The position numbers and the translations under genes were made by a program. Of a stretch of DNA of 36,132 nt, positions 14,921-23,769 are shown piece by piece. The notes beneath the pieces are model-generated. The model was not told the DNA's origin. It did not search any database and saw nothing but the letters and a program-made list of their open reading frames with translations. The first letter of the stretch is position 1. Each line of letters begins with the position of its first letter. Source of the stretch: an uncultured Eggerthellaceae bacterium (GTDB lineage: Bacteria > Actinomycetota > Coriobacteriia > Coriobacteriales > Eggerthellaceae). The stretch is from assembly GCA_958454405.1 (NCBI GenBank), contig CAUEBO010000025.1:1-36132 (forward strand), in the 5' to 3' direction.

Positions 14921-17518
14921 TTACCGCGCCTGCGTCTTCGCCGGATCCTCGCTCGCGTCGTCGGCCGGCGCCTGCGGCACCGACGCCGTTGGCACGCAGC
15001 CGTCGCAGCCCTCGCACGACGTGCCGCGCGCGCTGCACCCGCTGCATCCCCCGCCGCGACGCCGCTTCGCGCGCATGCGCGCGAGCGCAATCACCACGAG
15101 CGCCGCCAGCGCGGCTCCCACCGCATACGTCCAAACGTTCCCCTCCGCCGCAATCAGCAGCGTGCCCGTCCAATACACGGCGAAGGCGGCGACCCATGCC
15201 ACCGCCAACTGCCCGAACACCACGCCGAGCGCCCACTTCCCGCCCAGCTCGCGCCTCACCGAAGCCACGGCCGCCACGCACGGCGTGTACAGCAGGCAGA
15301 ACACCAGCAACGCCAGCGCGGCCACGGAGCTGAGCGCAGCCACCAGGCTGGCCGTGCTCCCGAACAGGATGGACAGCGTGGACACGACGCTCTCCTTCGC
15401 CATGAAGCCGGTGACGAGCGCCGTCGAGATGCGCCAATCGCCGAACCCGAGCGGCGCGAACACGGGGGCGATCCACCCCGCCACCACGGCCAGCATGCTG
15501 TCGGCCGAGTCCGCCACCATGTTCAGCCCGAAGTCGAACGTCTGCAGGAACCAGATGACGATGGTGGCCACGAAGATGACGGTGAAGGCGCGCTCCAGGA
15601 AGTCCTTGGCCTTCTCCCACAGAAGCTGGCAGACGTTGCGCGCACTGGGCAGGCGGTAGTTCGGCAGCTCCATGACGAAGGGCACGGCCTCGCCCGAGAA
15701 CAGCGTCCTCCTCATGACCAGCGCCACCAGAACGGCCACCGCGATGCCGCCGAAGTACAGCCCCACCATGACCAGCCCGCCGCTCGTCGGGAAGAACGCG
15801 GCCGTGAAGAACGCGTAGATGGGAAGCTTCGCCGAACAGCTCATGTACGGCGTGAGCAGGATGGTCATCTTGCGGTCGCGCTCGGACGGCAGCGTGCGCG
15901 ACGCCATGACCGCCGGCACCGTGCACCCGAACCCGATGAGCATGGGCACGATGCTGCGCCCCGACAGGCCCATCTTGCGCAGCAGCTTGTCCATGACGAA
16001 GGCCACGCGCGCCATGTAGCCCGAATCCTCCAGAAGCGACAGGAAGAAGAACAGCGTCACGATGATGGGCAGGAAGCTCAAAACGCTGCCCACCCCGTTG
16101 AACACGCCGTCGATGACGAGCGATTGCAGCCCCTCGTTCACCTGGGCCGCCGCGAGCGCTCCGGCCGTGACGTCGGTGAGCCACGAGATGCCCGCGTCCA
16201 GCGCCTCGGACAGCCACGCCCCCACCACGTCGAACGTGAGCCAGAACACGAGCGCCATGATGGCGATGAACGCGGGAATGGCAGTGTATGTGCCGGTGAG
16301 CAGGCGGTCGAGTCGGATGCTGCGCGCGTGCTCGCGGCTCTTGCGCGGCTTCACCACCGTTTCGGAGCACACCTTGCCGATGAAGCAGAAGCGCATGTCG
16401 GCGATGGCGGCTGCACGGTCGAGCCCGCGCTCGGCCTCCATCTGGCTCACGATGTGCTCGAGCATGTGCTTCTCGTTCTGGTCGAGCTCAAGCTTCTCGA
16501 GCACCAAGGAATCGCCCTCGGCCAGCTTGCTCGCCGCAAAGCGGACGGGGATGCCCGCGCGCTCGGCATGGTCGTCGACAAGCGCCATGATGCCGTGCAG
16601 GCACCGGTGCACCGCCCCGCCATGCTCGTCAGCGGCGCAGAAATCCTGCCGCACCGGGCTCTCCTGGAACCGGGCGACGTGCAGCGCATGGTCCACCAGT
16701 TCGCCGATCCCCTCGTTCTTCGAAGCCGATATGGGGACGACCGGGATCCCCAGCAGCTCTTCCATCTCGTTGACGAGGATGGTGCCGCCGTTGCCCTCCA
16801 GCTCGTCCATCATGTTGAGGGCCAGCACCATGGGCATGCCCAGCTCCAAAAGCTGCATGGTCAAATACAGGTTGCGCTCCACGTTCGTGGCGTCCACGAT
16901 GTTGATGATGCAGCGCGGGCGCTCGTCCAGCAGGTACTGCCTCGTGACCACCTCCTCGCTGGAGTACGGGGACATCGAGTAGATGCCGGGCAGATCGGTG
17001 ACTCTCGCCTCCGGATGGCCCTTGACCGGGCCGTCCTTGCGATCCACCGTGACGCCGGGGAAGTTGCCCACATGCTGGTTCGCGCCGGTCAGCTGGTTGA
17101 ACAGCGTGGTCTTGCCGCAGTTCTGGTTTCCCACGAGCGCGAACGTGAGCGGCTCGCCTTCGGGCAGCGGGCTCTCGTCGGCCTTGTCGTGGAACCGGCC
17201 GCCCTCGCCGAGTCCAGGATGCGGCAGCGGCTTGCGCTCAGGAAAGACGCGCGGAGGCCGCGCGGGCCCGGCGGATCCGGCGGAGGCATCCCGCTCGTCT
17301 TCCACCTCGATCTTGCGCGCATCGTCCAACCGCAGCGTCAGCTCGTAGCCGTGGATGCGCACCTCCACGGGATCGCCCAAGGGGGCGTGCTTGACCATGG
17401 TCACGTCAGCCTGCGGGATGATGCCCATGTCCAGAAAATGCTGGCGCAGCGATCCTTCGCCGCCGACCGCCACCACCGTGGCCGTTTTCCCGATGGAAAG
17501 GTTGTTCAGAGTGGTCAA
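14921..17518 (-). CDS. feoB: FeoA-FeoB fusion, ferrous iron transporter with Cys-rich tail
   Basis: 865 residues from a TTG at 17518 with GAGGAG upstream; the frame is open to 17635 but without homology there. Residues 1-75 are a FeoA (SH3-like) domain; a 50-residue Pro/Gly linker follows, then the FeoB G domain: P-loop GNQNCGKTTLFNQLTG (Lys136), DLPG and NMMD; then the helical spacer and about eight membrane helices with the Gate motifs GFGCTVPAVMASR and YMSCSAKLPIY. The C-terminus ends in CSGCSARGTSCEGCDGC, a Cys-rich tail like that of FeoC-type or stand-alone FeoB-associated proteins. Role: GTP-dependent Fe2+ uptake, fitting an anaerobe. No clear iron-regulator box was seen upstream. Confidence 0.95.
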   Translation of the reverse strand: MTTLNNLSIGKTATVVAVGGEGSLRQHFLDMGIIPQADVTMVKHAPLGDPVEVRIHGYELTLRLDDARKIEVEDERDASAGSAGPARPPRVFPERKPLPHPGLGEGGRFHDKADESPLPEGEPLTFALVGNQNCGKTTLFNQLTGANQHVGNFPGVTVDRKDGPVKGHPEARVTDLPGIYSMSPYSSEEVVTRQYLLDERPRCIINIVDATNVERNLYLTMQLLELGMPMVLALNMMDELEGNGGTILVNEMEELLGIPVVPISASKNEGIGELVDHALHVARFQESPVRQDFCAADEHGGAVHRCLHGIMALVDDHAERAGIPVRFAASKLAEGDSLVLEKLELDQNEKHMLEHIVSQMEAERGLDRAAAIADMRFCFIGKVCSETVVKPRKSREHARSIRLDRLLTGTYTAIPAFIAIMALVFWLTFDVVGAWLSEALDAGISWLTDVTAGALAAAQVNEGLQSLVIDGVFNGVGSVLSFLPIIVTLFFFLSLLEDSGYMARVAFVMDKLLRKMGLSGRSIVPMLIGFGCTVPAVMASRTLPSERDRKMTILLTPYMSCSAKLPIYAFFTAAFFPTSGGLVMVGLYFGGIAVAVLVALVMRRTLFSGEAVPFVMELPNYRLPSARNVCQLLWEKAKDFLERAFTVIFVATIVIWFLQTFDFGLNMVADSADSMLAVVAGWIAPVFAPLGFGDWRISTALVTGFMAKESVVSTLSILFGSTASLVAALSSVAALALLVFCLLYTPCVAAVASVRRELGGKWALGVVFGQLAVAWVAAFAVYWTGTLLIAAEGNVWTYAVGAALAALVVIALARMRAKRRRGGGCSGCSARGTSCEGCDGCVPTASVPQAPADDASEDPAKTQAR

Positions 17519-17985
17519 TGCTGCTCCTCGCACGACCGCGGCGAGCCCCTCGCCCGGCCGACGCCTCTCGTCGTTCGTCTTGCACCATGGTACCGCGAAA
17601 CGACGGAGTTGGGGCGAAAAAGTTGCACAAGGCAAACGATACCGCAGAAAGACAGAGGCCGCGCACGGCAGCGACCCTCCGGCACCGCTCAGGGGATCCG
17701 AAAGCGCCCCGCGCCCTCCTGGCGCCCAGGACGTCCCGCTCGTGTCCGCATGAAGAAAAAAGGAGGCTGCATCAAAAGGACCAGCGAGGCATGCCTGTGC
17801 CGGTCGAGCCGTAGGGCAAGGGCTCTGCCCTTGCCGTCGACCTGCGGAGACGTTGCTGGCTGAGCGGCAAGGGCAGGGCCCTTGCCCTGCAAGAACGCCG
17901 AAATGCGACTTTTGACACAGCCCCCTTCACCAAGGCGAAACGGCCAAGCGGCTCGCATCGGCGCTTCGACCCGCGCGCCGAAGCG
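17519..17985. other. 467-bp gene-free stretch between metG end and feoB start
   Basis: Both flanking genes are on the minus strand, so this holds the metG 3' end side and the feoB promoter side. It contains the MITE-like element at 17760-17927. No convincing feoB promoter, protein gene or RNA gene was seen in the remaining bases. Confidence 0.7.
17760..17927. mobile_element. MITE-like palindromic element with two internal hairpins
   Basis: Ends 17760-17778 and 17909-17927 are imperfect inverted repeats (16 of 19 match; core GGCTG..TCAAAAG). Inside are two perfect 9-bp stem-loops with identical arms GGCAAGGGC/GCCCTTGCC (17815-17835 and 17866-17886, loops TCT and AGG). No transposase is coded. 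The ends resemble insertion-sequence termini, so it may be a non-autonomous element; a REP-like element is the alternative. No target duplication is obvious. Confidence 0.5.
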
Positions 17986-20013
17986 TCATCGAAACTGCGA
18001 AGGATGCTTCTCGAAGAAGTCGAACCGCGGCGGAAGCTCCCGGATGCGATGGCGCCCCTCGGTTATCTCCCCGGCGCTGCACAGCTCGTCGAAGTTGTCG
18101 AAATCGTAGTTCCAGCTGAAGAAGTCGTCGAATTCGAAGCTCAGGTAGTCGCATATCTTCTCGGTGCCGATCGGCACGATGGGATGCATGAGCAGCGTCG
18201 CGATGCGCAGCAGGTAGAACGAATCCACGAGCACCTGACGGCGAGCCGTTTCGTCGTCTCCCAGCTCGGCTGCGCGAATGCCCTCGGTCCAGTGCTTGTT
18301 CGCCCAGCGGATGAACTCGTCCATGAGCGACATGACGGAATGCAGCTCCACCTTGCTCATGAGCCTGTCGTACTTCGAAAGCGCACGGAAAGCCTGCGAA
18401 ACGGCTTCAGGCGAAGGATCGCCCAGCGGCATGTAGCCCTCGAAATTCTTCTGCGCCTCGTAGAAGCAGCTGCGCGCCAGCCGGTTGAACACGTTCGTGA
18501 GCAGCGCGCCCTCCTTGAGGACCGGATCGGCGATGCGCGGATCGGCCAGTTCCTCCTCGGTGGCCAGGAAGGGTTTCGGCTTGAAGCCGACGGACTTCTG
18601 GTCCAAGCCGAGCGCCAGGAAGTGCGCGCGCAGCTGCTCGACGGTGTAGTGGTCCAAAAGCTCGTCGGCCGAGGGAGGCTTGACGGAACCGGACGACGAG
18701 GCCTTCTTGTCGCCGAACAGGATATGGTGGTTCGCCACGAGGTTGGTCTGGCGCAAAGGGGCGTCGGTCTTGCCGGGCACGAGTATGTCGCCGGGCTTGA
18801 TGGCCTCGACGAGCGCAGGCTGGGCAACGCCGTAGAAGTACAGGTTGTCCTGGCCGATGAACTGGTATATCTCGGCGTCCTTCGAGCACCACCAATCGCG
18901 CCAGCTGCCGCGCGGCAGGCCCATCTGGTCGTTCACGGCCATGGTGAACGACATCGGGGCCCACAGGCTCTCGGGCCAGCACCATACGGTGAGCCCTTCC
19001 ACGCCGTCGATGACCGGAGCCTTCACGCCCCATTCGATGTTGCCCGTGATGCGGAACGGCACGAGGGCCTTCCCGGTGCGGAAGCGTATCCCGGCTCCGC
19101 CGAGCACTTCGCGCGCCGCATCGCGATCGTCGATGGTGGCGAACTCGATCTCGAAGCTCTGCTTGCCCTTCTCGGGCTCGCGCAGCTCGTGGGCGGGCAG
19201 GCTCTCCGCAACGGCATCGTAGGCTTCGCGCGCATCGTTTTTGATGTAGACCACGGGCGGGCTGAGGAACTCCTTGACCGTCTGCGACACGATGGGGCGG
19301 ACGTCGGGATCGGCCTCGAGCTCCGCCACGCGCTCGCGCAAAAAGCCGGCGAAAGCGGGCAGGTCGAAGTACCAGTTCTCAACCGGGCGCATTTCGGGCA
19401 CCGTGCCCGTGATGGTGGACTTCGGGGCGATGAGGTCCTCGGGCGCGTAGCTGTGGCCGAGGTCGCACTCGTCGGCGTAGGCGTGCTCGGACTTGCAGCC
19501 CTGCACGGGGCAGCGGCCCACGACCTGGCGGCCGTTCAGGAACGTGCCGGCCTCCGCGTCGTAGAACTGCAGCGTCGCGCGCTTGTGCAAGTGCCCATTC
19601 TCGTGCAGTTTCTCGATGACCTTCTCGCTGATGAGCTGGTGCACGTCGCCCGAGTGGCCCATCCCGGACCCCTCGTAGATGGACAGGCTGATGCCGTAGG
19701 CGTCGAGCGTCCGCTTCTGCGCCTCGTGGTTCATCTGCACGTACTCCTCGATGGTGCCGTCGAACCCGCCGGCCTCCACGAGCTTGCGGTAGCCCTCGTT
19801 GATGGGCGAGCCGAAGCAGTCGGTGCCGCTGATGAACCGCACGTTCTCCGCGCCGATGCGGTCGCGCAGGAAGCGGGCGAAGGCGTCTGCCGGCACGAAC
19901 ACGCCGGCGATGTGGCCGAAGTGCAGCGGTTTGTTGCCGTAGGGCATGCCCGCCGTCACCACGGCGCGCTTCGGCCAGGAAACGCGTTTGTGCTTATCGG
20001 GCGATGCTGCCAT
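17986..20013 (-). CDS. metG: Methionyl-tRNA synthetase, atypical
   Basis: 675 residues; ATG at 20013 with AAGGAG upstream and 20 bp overlap with the preceding peptidase gene. Class I signature HFGH (31-34) is intact, as is a zinc-knuckle-like segment CPVQGCKS...CDLGH (about residues 170-190). The KMSKS loop is degenerate: the expected site (about 433-441) reads DKKASSSGS. A long insert around residues 255-330 and the absence of a C-terminal tRNA-binding EMAP domain are further oddities. The anticodon-binding helical domain follows. It likely charges tRNA-Met, but a paralogue with another role is possible because the KMSKS signature is altered. Confidence 0.8.
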   Translation of the reverse strand: MAASPDKHKRVSWPKRAVVTAGMPYGNKPLHFGHIAGVFVPADAFARFLRDRIGAENVRFISGTDCFGSPINEGYRKLVEAGGFDGTIEEYVQMNHEAQKRTLDAYGISLSIYEGSGMGHSGDVHQLISEKVIEKLHENGHLHKRATLQFYDAEAGTFLNGRQVVGRCPVQGCKSEHAYADECDLGHSYAPEDLIAPKSTITGTVPEMRPVENWYFDLPAFAGFLRERVAELEADPDVRPIVSQTVKEFLSPPVVYIKNDAREAYDAVAESLPAHELREPEKGKQSFEIEFATIDDRDAAREVLGGAGIRFRTGKALVPFRITGNIEWGVKAPVIDGVEGLTVWCWPESLWAPMSFTMAVNDQMGLPRGSWRDWWCSKDAEIYQFIGQDNLYFYGVAQPALVEAIKPGDILVPGKTDAPLRQTNLVANHHILFGDKKASSSGSVKPPSADELLDHYTVEQLRAHFLALGLDQKSVGFKPKPFLATEEELADPRIADPVLKEGALLTNVFNRLARSCFYEAQKNFEGYMPLGDPSPEAVSQAFRALSKYDRLMSKVELHSVMSLMDEFIRWANKHWTEGIRAAELGDDETARRQVLVDSFYLLRIATLLMHPIVPIGTEKICDYLSFEFDDFFSWNYDFDNFDELCSAGEITEGRHRIRELPPRFDFFEKHPSQFR

Positions 20014-21058
20014 CGTTCTCCAACTCCTTCAGCGCGGCGACGAGGCTGTCTGCGGACACGTCGCTTCGGGACATGAGGCCGAGCAGCGTCGACAGGTCAG
20101 AGCCTGTGGGTTTGAGCTCGACGGTGGTGTAGGCCGTCATGTTCGCAAGCTCGGCGGCCTTCGCCACGGCGTCCTCCTGGGTGCCCACCTCGTCGGCCAG
20201 GCCGTTGTCCACGGCGTCAAGGCCCGTGAACGTCAGGCCGGTCGCGAGCGCGCGCACCTCGTCGACGGCCATGCCGCGGCCGTCGGCCACGGTCTGGATG
20301 AACGTCTCGTTGATCTGGTCGACCATGGCCTGGTAGTAGGCGCGCTCCTCGTCGGTGAGGGCGCGAGTGCCGTAGCTGGAGTCCTTGCTGTCGGCGGACG
20401 TGATGTTCTCGATGCCGATGCCGAGCATGTCGTAGAGGCCGGACAGATCGGTGACCTGCATGGCGGTGCCGATGGCCCCGATGGCGGTGGACTTGGCGGT
20501 GTAGATGTAGTCGGCCTGCGAGGATATCTCGTAGGCGGCCGACGCGTTCGTGGCCGCGCTCGACACCACCACGGGCTTGCCGGTGCTCTCGGAGAACTCC
20601 TTGACGTACTCGGACATCTCCTCGCCGGCGGTTGCGGTGCCGCCGCCCGAATTCACGCGCAGCACGATGGCCTTGACGTGCGAATTGCTCGCGGCGATGT
20701 CGAGCTGCTCCTTGAGGCCCTCGGGGCTGCACGTGGTGCCGTCGTACTGGATGGTGCCGTCGAGCTCGATGACGCCGACGGCATCGCTCGCAAGGTAGTC
20801 GATGCTGGAAACCGAAGACGTCGCGCCCACGGAGCCGAACGACGAAAAAGCGCTCGCGCACGACACCATGCCCACGACGAGCAGGACGAATATCAAGACG
20901 ACCGAAACGAGCGCGACGATCCAGCCGCGGCTCTTCTTCGGCGCAGGGGGCTGGACGTAGGGCTGCTGCCCGTAGCCGCCGGGAGCGGGCGCGCCGGGCT
21001 GGGGCGCAGGGGGCTGCTGCCACACCTGCTGCTGCCAGTTGCTGCTGTTTTGGGACAT
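19994..21058 (-). CDS. sppA: S49-family signal peptide peptidase (SppA-like)
   Basis: 354 residues; ATG at 21058 preceded by GAGGAGGGA. A Gln/Pro-rich cytoplasmic N-terminus (1-42), one membrane helix (45-66), and an S49 protease domain outside the membrane. Catalytic Ser173 sits in NASAAYEISSQAD and the general base Lys225 in SADSKDSSYG; RVNSGGGTATAGEE is the conserved oxyanion segment. The family degrades leftover signal peptides or envelope proteins. It is the short, single-domain form seen in Gram-positive bacteria. Confidence 0.92.
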   Translation of the reverse strand: MSQNSSNWQQQVWQQPPAPQPGAPAPGGYGQQPYVQPPAPKKSRGWIVALVSVVLIFVLLVVGMVSCASAFSSFGSVGATSSVSSIDYLASDAVGVIELDGTIQYDGTTCSPEGLKEQLDIAASNSHVKAIVLRVNSGGGTATAGEEMSEYVKEFSESTGKPVVVSSAATNASAAYEISSQADYIYTAKSTAIGAIGTAMQVTDLSGLYDMLGIGIENITSADSKDSSYGTRALTDEERAYYQAMVDQINETFIQTVADGRGMAVDEVRALATGLTFTGLDAVDNGLADEVGTQEDAVAKAAELANMTAYTTVELKPTGSDLSTLLGLMSRSDVSADSLVAALKELENDGSIAR

Positions 21059-21103
21059 GTTCCCTCCTCGTTCGGGCTGGGATCATACTACCGCATGCGA
21101 CAG

Positions 21104-21147
21104 GGAACCGCGCCCGACGGACGCGGTTCCATGATGGTTCCATTATA
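21104..21147 (-). promoter_or_regulatory. Candidate sppA promoter and leader hairpin
   Basis: On the minus strand a perfect -10 box TATAAT (21147-21142) has no clear -35 box. Downstream in the leader is a perfect 9-bp inverted repeat GGAACCGCG/CGCGGTTCC (21104-21112 and 21122-21130). The hairpin has no T tract. A role is not clear. Confidence 0.3.
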
Positions 21148-21201
21148 CGGCAACGCAGCCATACCCTGCGTGACGACCGCTTGACGGATGCGGCGGCGGA
21201 A

Positions 21202-21218
21202 GGCCCGCGGCGCGGGCC
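21202..21218 (-). terminator. GC-rich hairpin just after rho
   Basis: GGCCCGC-GGC-GCGGGCC, a perfect 7-bp stem beginning 2 bp past the rho stop codon. There is no T tract, so it may be a weak terminator or an RNA 3' stabiliser. Confidence 0.35.
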
Positions 21219-21219
21219 G

Positions 21220-22845
21220 CTAGATCTCGATGGCGTCGCCCTTGCTGTGCTGGGCCTTCTTGGCGGTGCGCAGCAGGAACTCCTGGTTCGTGTCCGTCTG
21301 CTTGAGCGACTTGATGAGCATGTCCATGGCGCGCTCGGTGCTGTTCATGTTCGCCAGGATGCGGCGCACGGCCCAGATGAGCGGCGCCTCCTGCGGATCG
21401 AGCAGCAGGTCCTCCTTGCGCGTGCCACTGGCCACCGGATCGATGGCCGGGAACACGCGGCGGTCGGCGAGGCTGCGGTCGAGCTTGAGCTCCATGTTGC
21501 CCGTGCCCTTGAACTCCTCGAAGATGACCTCGTCCATCTTCGAGCCGGTGTCGATGAGCGCCGACGCGAGGATGGTGAGGCTGCCGCCGCCTTCGATGTT
21601 GCGCGCGGCGCCGAGGAAGCGCTTGGGCGGATAGAGCGCCGTGGAATCCACGCCGCCCGACAGGATGCGGCCCGAAGCCGGCTGCGCCAGGTTGTAGGCG
21701 CGCGCGAGGCGCGTGAGCGAGTCGAGCAGGATCACGACGTCCTTCCCGCATTCCACGAGCCGCTTCGCGCGCTCGATGACCAGCTCGGCCACGGCGATGT
21801 GGTTCTCGGTGGGCATGTCGAAGGTGGAGGAAATGACCTCGCCCTTGATGGAGCGCTCCATGTCCGTGACCTCTTCGGGACGCTCGTCCACGAGCAGGCA
21901 CATAAGGTGAACTTCGGGGTTGTTCGCGCTGATGGCGGCGGCGATGTCCTTGAGGATGGTCGTCTTGCCGGCCTTCGGCGGGCTCACGATCAGCCCGCGC
22001 TGGCCCTTGCCGATGGGAGACACGAGGTCGATGACGCGGGCCGTGATGGTGGTCTTGCCGTGCTCCATGGCCAGGCATTCGTCCGGATACACCGGCGTGA
22101 GGTCGCCGAAGCGCACGCGGTTGCCGCATTCCTCCACGGGAGTCCCGTTGATGGCGGTGACCTTCTGGATGGCGGCGTACTTCTCGTTCTCGCGCGCGGG
22201 ACGCGTCTGCCCGGTCACGAGGTCGCCCTTGCGCAGGCCGTTGCGGCGGATGGTGGACAGGCCCACGTAGCAGTCCGTCTCGCCCGGCAGGTAGCCCTGG
22301 GTGCGGAGGAAGCCGTACCCGTCGGCCAGGATGTCGAGGATGCCCGTCGCTTCGATGAAGCCTTCGGCCTTCACGCTGGCCGCGAACACGGCTTCGACGA
22401 GCTCGGCTTTCTTGAGGCCCGCCGCATCGACGTCGAGTTCGGCGGCTTTCGCGCGCAGCTCGGCCACTTTGAGCTTCGCCAGATCCTCGCGCGACACGCT
22501 GGGCTGCACCTCGCGGCCGCCTTGGCCGTTGTTGTGCTGGCGCCGCTGGCGGCGCTGGTTCTGGTTGCCCTGGTTGCCCTGGCCGTTCTGCTTGCCGTTC
22601 TGCTTCTGCTTGTTGGCCGAGCCCGCCTTGGCGCCTCCGTTCGAGTTCCCGGCCCGCTTGGAGGAAGCGCCCTGCGCATCGCCTCCGGCGTTCGCCTTGA
22701 CGGATTTGCGCGGCGTCCGCGCGACCGGCCCGCGCGCCGTGGAAGCGGCGCCTTCCGCCTTGCCCGCCGGGGCCTTGGCGTTCACGCTGGTGGAGCGGCG
22801 GCGGCGCGGGGCCTGCGTCGTCGTGGCTGCTTCGTTATCGCTCAT
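21220..22845 (-). CDS. rho: Transcription termination factor Rho with disordered N-terminal insert
   Basis: 541 residues; ATG at 22845 overlaps the transaldolase stop (ATGA). The core is intact: primary RNA-binding cold-shock fold (GILDILADGYGFLR, YVGLSTIRRNGLRKGD), Walker A PPKAGKTT (Lys294), Walker B DVVILLDSLTRLARAYN and the C-terminal R loop region. The first roughly 125 residues are low complexity: basic Arg/Ala segments, then an Asn/Gln/Gly/Lys-rich stretch with KQKQNGKQNGQGNQGNQNQ. Rho is the hexameric ATP-dependent RNA translocase that ends transcription. The insert is typical of actinobacterial Rho in position; its composition suggests extra RNA binding or condensate formation. Confidence 0.97.
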   Translation of the reverse strand: MSDNEAATTTQAPRRRRSTSVNAKAPAGKAEGAASTARGPVARTPRKSVKANAGGDAQGASSKRAGNSNGGAKAGSANKQKQNGKQNGQGNQGNQNQRRQRRQHNNGQGGREVQPSVSREDLAKLKVAELRAKAAELDVDAAGLKKAELVEAVFAASVKAEGFIEATGILDILADGYGFLRTQGYLPGETDCYVGLSTIRRNGLRKGDLVTGQTRPARENEKYAAIQKVTAINGTPVEECGNRVRFGDLTPVYPDECLAMEHGKTTITARVIDLVSPIGKGQRGLIVSPPKAGKTTILKDIAAAISANNPEVHLMCLLVDERPEEVTDMERSIKGEVISSTFDMPTENHIAVAELVIERAKRLVECGKDVVILLDSLTRLARAYNLAQPASGRILSGGVDSTALYPPKRFLGAARNIEGGGSLTILASALIDTGSKMDEVIFEEFKGTGNMELKLDRSLADRRVFPAIDPVASGTRKEDLLLDPQEAPLIWAVRRILANMNSTERAMDMLIKSLKQTDTNQEFLLRTAKKAQHSKGDAIEI

Positions 22846-23504
22846 GCGCCCTGCACTTTCTCCCAGTCCTTCAAAAACGCGTCGAGGCCGCGGTCCGTCA
22901 GCGGATGCTGGACGCACTTCTTGAGCGCGGCGAACGGGACCGTGGCGATGTCGGCGCCCATGAGGGCCGCCTGGGTCACGTGGTTGGCGCTGCGCACGGA
23001 TGCGGCGATGATCTCGACCTCGTGGCCGAAATCGTAGTTGTTCACGGCCTGCACGACATCGGCGAGCTGGGATATGCCGTCCTCGGAGATGTCGTCGAAC
23101 CGGCCGACGAAGGGGCTGATGTAGCGGGCCCCGGCGCGGGCGGCCATGATGGCCTGCGGAACGCTGAAGCACAGCGTCATGTTCACGGGGATGCCCTCCG
23201 AGGCAAGCTGCTTCGTGGCGGCAAGCCCCTCGATCATGGTCGGGAGCTTCACCACCACGTTGTCGGCGAGCGCCGCCAGCTCGCGGCCGTCGCGGATCAT
23301 CTCGTCGCGCGTCATGGCGACGCTCTCGGCCGACACGGGCCCGTCGACGATCTCGCAGATGCGCTTGATGTGATCGTGGAAATCGGCGAGCTTGCCGCCG
23401 GTGCGCGCGTACAGCGTCGGGTTCGTCGTCACGCCCGCGAGCACGCCCCAGCTGGCGGCCTCCTCGATCTCAGCGAGGTCGGCGGTGTCCAGAAAAAACT
23501 TCAC
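22842..23504 (-). CDS. fsa: Fructose-6-phosphate aldolase/transaldolase, small TalC-Fsa type
   Basis: 220 residues from a GTG at 23504 preceded by AAGGAGG. It is the short, single-barrel transaldolase form: MKFFLDTADLAEIEEA start, GVTTNPTL, the Schiff-base lysine in NVVVKLPTM, NMTLCFSVPQA, and PFVGRFDD. It moves a dihydroxyacetone unit in the pentose phosphate pathway or acts as an aldolase; sequence alone does not decide. It is coupled to rho by an ATGA overlap. Confidence 0.93.
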   Translation of the reverse strand: MKFFLDTADLAEIEEAASWGVLAGVTTNPTLYARTGGKLADFHDHIKRICEIVDGPVSAESVAMTRDEMIRDGRELAALADNVVVKLPTMIEGLAATKQLASEGIPVNMTLCFSVPQAIMAARAGARYISPFVGRFDDISEDGISQLADVVQAVNNYDFGHEVEIIAASVRSANHVTQAALMGADIATVPFAALKKCVQHPLTDRGLDAFLKDWEKVQGA

Positions 23505-23626
23505 CCAGTCCTCCTTTATGCATTGGCTTTTTGGCTTGAAACGCACGCAAATGCGCGCATGGGTTCCGTGGCGATGGATTGCAATGTGATGGGTTTTCTT
23601 CCTTGAAAGGTAAAGAACTGCAGATC

Positions 23627-23655
23627 ATGGTAGCGCATGTCTTTGCTCCGTTCAA
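23627..23655 (-). promoter_or_regulatory. Candidate promoter of fsa-rho
   Basis: TTGAAC (23650-23655), 17 bp, TACCAT (23627-23632) on the minus strand, about 115 nt upstream of the fsa GTG in a locally AT-rich stretch. Confidence 0.4.
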
Positions 23656-23769
23656 GCAAAAAGCTTGCCGGATCATGGATTTGCGATGGAAACCCGGCTA
23701 CGAAACGGTGCGCGCGGGAACCCAGGGAGCGCGCCCCGCCCAGCCGATGCGACCGCATCGGCGTCGAGC

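Noticed and set aside
14597..17863. A 1088-codon open frame on the plus strand
   Set aside because: It is antisense to feoB, rich in Arg/His/Ala as expected of a GC-rich shadow frame, and has no family resemblance.
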